This document shows positions 5,783 to 8,605 of a stretch of 8,605 nucleotides of DNA, in pieces (the first letter of the stretch is position 1; each line of letters begins with the position of its first letter). The DNA comes from an uncultured Odoribacter sp. (GTDB lineage: Bacteria; Bacteroidota; Bacteroidia; Bacteroidales; Marinifilaceae): positions 1-8,605 of the forward strand of contig CAJKZL010000105.1 in NCBI GenBank assembly GCA_905204385.1, read 5' to 3'. The translations under genes were made by a program, and so were the position numbers. A model generated the notes under the pieces. The model searched no databases. It saw nothing but the letters and a program-made list of their open reading frames with translations, and had not been told where the DNA came from.

Positions 5783-5828
5783 AAATTGTAATATTCGATA
5801 GAGTAGCATACTGTTGGAATAAAAACTG
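5775..5828 (+). repeat. 14-bp direct repeat at the parA-parB junction
   Basis: TGGAATAAAAATTG (5775-5788) and TGGAATAAAAACTG (5815-5828) differ at one base and are 40 bases apart. The first copy covers the last codons and stop of parA. The spacer may come from a short duplication, or the copies may be coincidental A-rich sequence. No intact parS (TGTTTCACGTGAAACA-like) is present here or elsewhere in the window. Confidence 0.35.
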
Positions 5829-5853
5829 CAGATCAAAAATTGATAGTGGAGAT

Positions 5854-6756
5854 ATGGCAAAAAAAAATGTATTAGGACGGGGATTGGGCGCTCTGATTGC
5901 AGATGCTGCAGAAGAGCCTGTGACAAAAGAAGTTGTGGTTTCAGCCATTCAGGAACTGGATTTGGCTGCTATTCGTCCCAATCCTTTTCAGCCGCGGACC
6001 GAATTTGATGAAGAGGCGCTACAGGAACTGGCAGCATCTATAAAATCTATCGGGATTGTGCAACCCATCACCGTTCGGGCCGTAGAAGACGGGAAGTATG
6101 AAATTGTAGCCGGAGAACGGCGTTTCAGGGCTTCTAAAATGGCAGGCCTGACCACCATTCCTGCCTATATCCGTAAGACAGAGGACGAGAGCCTGTTGGA
6201 GCTTGCCCTGATTGAAAATATTCAGCGGGAAGATCTGAACGCCATAGAAGTGGCCATCAGTTATCAGCGCTTGATCGACGAGTGCAGCCTCACTCAGGAT
6301 GCTTTGAGCGAAAGAGTGGGGAAGAAGAGGGCGACCATTGCCAATTATCTGCGCTTATTGAAGCTTCCGGCCCAGATTCAGTTGGCGGTTAAGGATAGGA
6401 AAATTTCTATGGGTCATGCCAGGGCCATCTTGGGCGTGAACGATCCGGACACTCAGCTGATGATTTTTGAACAGATTTTGAAATATGATTTTTCGGTCCG
6501 TAAGGTGGAGGAAATTGTCCGGGAACTGGTTGCTCCGAAGGAGGAAGATGCCACTTTGCCCGGAGAGTTGCCGGTTGAGGGGAAGAAAAAAAATGAAATA
6601 GGGGATTATATCGAGCTCCAGCAACATTTGTCCCGGCGTTTTAACGCAAAAGTGGAATTGAAAAGAAACGAAAACGGAAGAGGCAAGATTGTGATCGGCT
6701 TTAAGTCGGATGCCGAGTTGGAAAAGATCATCGGGTTGCTTGACAAGATCGAATGA
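5854..6756 (+). CDS. parB: Chromosome-partitioning protein ParB (Spo0J)
   Basis: ParB is the CTP-dependent DNA clamp that loads at parS, spreads on nearby DNA and is moved by ParA. The 300 residues run in the standard order: an N-terminal ParA-interacting peptide (KKNVLGRGLGALI, 3-15), the ParB/Srx CTP-binding domain with GERRFRA (87-93) and ENIQRED (121-127), a helix-turn-helix about 145-170 (LTQDALSERVGKKRATIANY), SMGHARAIL (185-193), and a C-terminal dimerisation domain of about 60 residues. A charged linker near 228-245 separates the last two parts. The ATG at 5854 follows GGAG by only two bases. The TGA overlaps the next start codon as ATGA, so the next gene is likely to be translationally coupled. 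Confidence 0.97.
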   Translation: MAKKNVLGRGLGALIADAAEEPVTKEVVVSAIQELDLAAIRPNPFQPRTEFDEEALQELAASIKSIGIVQPITVRAVEDGKYEIVAGERRFRASKMAGLTTIPAYIRKTEDESLLELALIENIQREDLNAIEVAISYQRLIDECSLTQDALSERVGKKRATIANYLRLLKLPAQIQLAVKDRKISMGHARAILGVNDPDTQLMIFEQILKYDFSVRKVEEIVRELVAPKEEDATLPGELPVEGKKKNEIGDYIELQQHLSRRFNAKVELKRNENGRGKIVIGFKSDAELEKIIGLLDKIE

Positions 6757-7424
6757 GAAGGATTGTTTTATTTATAGGTGGATTATTGTGTTGGGTCAGC
6801 GGATTTGCTGCTGTCCCGGAAAAGGATACGCTGAGCGCACTGACAACAAGCGATACGCTGCTGGCGATAGAACAAGTGGTCAAAAAGCCTCATTCTCCGC
6901 ACAGAGCGACGATCATGGCCATGGTCCTTCCAGGTTCCGGACAGATTTACAACGGGCAGTGGTGGAAAGTGCCTATTTTGTACGGGGGTATCGCTGCCGA
7001 TATGTACGGTATTATCTGGAATAATAACCGTTATAAGGAATACCGGGATGCCTATGTGGAGTGGGTGCAATACTTGGATCGGTTGAGTCAAAATCCGGAT
7101 ACACCCTATCCGGAAAATCCGGCATGGGATAAAATCCCGAAAGGGTTTGACGTAGAGACTGCCCCGTATATGCAAACTTCTGCCGGAAGAGAATGGTTCA
7201 AGAATACTTTGAATAACCGGAAAACGAGTTTTAAGCGTAACCGGGATTTGTGTTATATTGTGATGGCTGCCATTTATGCCATCAACATTATCGATGCTAC
7301 GGTGTATGCTCACTTTTATGATTTTGAGATCGATGACAATCTGAGTTTCCACATCCGTCCGACTTCTTCGTATAGTCCGATGGGCGGAGGGAGTATCGGA
7401 TTGACGCTGACGATGAGATTTTAG
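6753..7424 (+). CDS. DUF5683 membrane-associated envelope protein
   Basis: This 223-residue protein fits the DUF5683 family, which regularly follows parB in Bacteroidales; the biochemical function is unknown. Residues 1-20 (MRRIVLFIGGLLCWVSGFAA) are a signal peptide. A conserved block at about 48-95 contains the motif LPGSGQIYNGQWWKVPILYGG, followed by YKEYRDAY (93-100). A second hydrophobic stretch lies at about 167-187. The last residues (GLTLTMRF) alternate and end in Phe, as in outer-membrane beta strands. The ATG at 6753 overlaps the parB stop by 4 bases, and the transglycosylase starts 27 bases after its stop. The context and signal peptide suggest an envelope role expressed together with chromosome segregation. 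This is inference from context, since no catalytic motif is visible. Confidence 0.85.
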   Translation: MRRIVLFIGGLLCWVSGFAAVPEKDTLSALTTSDTLLAIEQVVKKPHSPHRATIMAMVLPGSGQIYNGQWWKVPILYGGIAADMYGIIWNNNRYKEYRDAYVEWVQYLDRLSQNPDTPYPENPAWDKIPKGFDVETAPYMQTSAGREWFKNTLNNRKTSFKRNRDLCYIVMAAIYAINIIDATVYAHFYDFEIDDNLSFHIRPTSSYSPMGGGSIGLTLTMRF

Positions 7425-7451
7425 CCAATAACCAATAATGTTTAACGAGTG

Positions 7452-8605
7452 ATGATGCGATTGTTTGTAGTGCTGATCCCTATGCTTTTGGCAAAAGGGG
7501 TTTGTGGGATGAATGCAGGGGGAAGAGATTCCTTGGTGATAACGGATAGCGTGGTGGAGCCTGTGGTGCTGGAAGACTCCATTCCTCAGTCTTTTCTGGA
7601 TAAATTGAATTATTATTATACGGACTGGTATCTGAGCATGCGGGACAGCGTTTATTATGCCGATTCGGCACAAATTGCCGAGAATTTAAAACAGGTTATG
7701 CCTTGTTGTGATTCTCTGTACTTGTCTAGATTGGATTCCATACAGTCGGGCGTTCCGCTTTCCTTCAACGATATTGTCCGGAATTACATCGAAATGTATA
7801 CGGTCAAGAAAAGATTTCAGGTGGCGAATATGCTGGGCTTGGCGGAGTATTATTTCCCGATTTTCGAAGAGGCGCTGGATGCCGAATGTATGCCGCTGGA
7901 ACTGAAATATTTGCCTGTTATTGAAAGTGCATTGAATCCCAGGGCTTTTTCCCGGGCCGGTGCTTGCGGCTTATGGCAATTTATGTATTCCACGGGAAGG
8001 ATGTATAAACTGGAAATCAGTTCTTTTGTAGATGAACGACGGGATCCTGTGTTGTCCACGAAGGCTGCAGTGCGTTATTTGAAAGATCTCTACGGGACCT
8101 ATGAAGATTGGATTCTGGTGATTGCCGCCTACAATTGCGGGCCGGGGAATGTAAATAAGGCTATCCGGCGTTCCGGCGGTAAGAAAAATTATTGGGATAT
8201 TTATTACAATCTTCCGAGGGAAACCCGCGGATATGTGCCTGCCTTTATTGCAGCCAATTATGTATTCAGTTATTATAAGGAGCATGGTATTTTCCCGCTG
8301 AGGCCTAATTTACCTCCCATGTGCGACAGCATTATGGTGGAAGATGCCTTGCATTTCGAGCAGATCGCTGCAAAGCTGGATTTGTCGGTGGAGGAGTTGC
8401 GTGACCTGAATCCGCAATACCGTGCCGACGTCATTCCTGCCGGGTTCGGCAAATCATATGCCTTGCGCATGCCCTATAACCATATACACGATTTTATCGA
8501 CAATCAGGATTCTATCTTTGCCTGCAACCGCTCGAAATATTTCAACGATAGCGACCGCACAGCCGATCCGCGGGTCCGCATCAAGGCCCATGCTCATCCG
8601 ATGGG
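7452..8605 (+). CDS. MltD-like membrane-bound lytic transglycosylase with LysM domain (3' end missing)
   Basis: About 384 residues are visible and the frame stays open past the window edge. The enzyme cleaves the MurNAc-GlcNAc bond of peptidoglycan with formation of 1,6-anhydro-MurNAc, outside the inner membrane. A signal peptide (MMRLFVVLIPMLLAKGVCG) has no convincing lipobox. The SLT domain spans about residues 130-260: the catalytic Glu158 in PVIESALNPRAFSRAG, then GLWQFM and AAYNCGPGNVNKAI. A diverged LysM-type peptidoglycan-binding repeat follows at about 293-336 (FEQIAAKLDLSVEELRDLNP). Start choice: an in-frame TAA lies 9 bases upstream, so the start is ATG 7452 or ATG 7455 (GTG 7449 is less likely). 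The start lies 27 bases after the DUF5683 stop, probably in the same operon. In many Bacteroidales a relA/spoT homologue follows; that lies beyond this window. Confidence 0.93.
   Translation, partial: MMRLFVVLIPMLLAKGVCGMNAGGRDSLVITDSVVEPVVLEDSIPQSFLDKLNYYYTDWYLSMRDSVYYADSAQIAENLKQVMPCCDSLYLSRLDSIQSGVPLSFNDIVRNYIEMYTVKKRFQVANMLGLAEYYFPIFEEALDAECMPLELKYLPVIESALNPRAFSRAGACGLWQFMYSTGRMYKLEISSFVDERRDPVLSTKAAVRYLKDLYGTYEDWILVIAAYNCGPGNVNKAIRRSGGKKNYWDIYYNLPRETRGYVPAFIAANYVFSYYKEHGIFPLRPNLPPMCDSIMVEDALHFEQIAAKLDLSVEELRDLNPQYRADVIPAGFGKSYALRMPYNHIHDFIDNQDSIFACNRSKYFNDSDRTADPRVRIKAHAHPM

Noticed and set aside
5012..6756. A parS site near parAB
   Set aside because: I looked for TGTTTCACGTGAAACA-like 16-mers on both strands and found none in the window; parS must lie elsewhere.
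6783..7673. 296-residue minus-strand frame antisense to the DUF5683 and mltD genes
   Set aside because: It is the antisense shadow of two genes with recognisable families; the His/Ile/Arg-rich translation has no domain.

Overview
The window looks like ordinary chromosomal DNA from a member of the Bacteroidota, most likely order Bacteroidales; the genus cannot be fixed from this sequence alone. Three things point there. The gene run parA - parB - DUF5683 protein - MltD-like lytic transglycosylase is typical of that order. Several intergenic regions carry the Bacteroidetes promoter pattern TTTG-N19-21-TAnnTTTG instead of E. coli-type boxes. Strong Shine-Dalgarno sequences are largely absent. 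I see no insertion sequence, prophage, CRISPR array, tRNA or rRNA, and no obvious block of foreign base composition.

Layout. Bases 1-25 hold the first eight codons of a minus-strand gene whose N-terminus fits glyceraldehyde-3-phosphate dehydrogenase. Bases 141-281 (minus) encode a 46-residue lipoprotein that a 60-residue ORF cut-off would miss. Bases 282-707 contain no protein gene but are dense in signals: a minus-strand promoter and two leader hairpins for the small lipoprotein, and a plus-strand promoter followed about 60-90 bases later by a strong terminator. That plus-strand pair outlines a candidate small RNA of about 80-90 nt. Bases 708-4732 (minus) hold alkD-like DNA glycosylase, an Uup-type ABC-F ATPase, and tilS; the last two are 5 bases apart and almost certainly co-transcribed. 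The divergent region 4733-5011 separates this block from the plus-strand parA - parB - DUF5683 - mltD run, which leaves the window within mltD.

How the genes work together. TilS (tRNA-Ile lysidine) and the ABC-F protein both act on translation. The AlkD-like enzyme removes alkylated bases. ParA and ParB segregate the chromosome origin. The DUF5683 protein overlaps parB by 4 bases and the transglycosylase follows 27 bases later, so chromosome segregation and envelope or peptidoglycan remodelling are probably expressed together.

Most coding content is conserved housekeeping. The parts least explained by known families are the non-coding stretch 282-700 and the small lipoprotein; I do not see convincing evidence of a wholly new multi-gene system.
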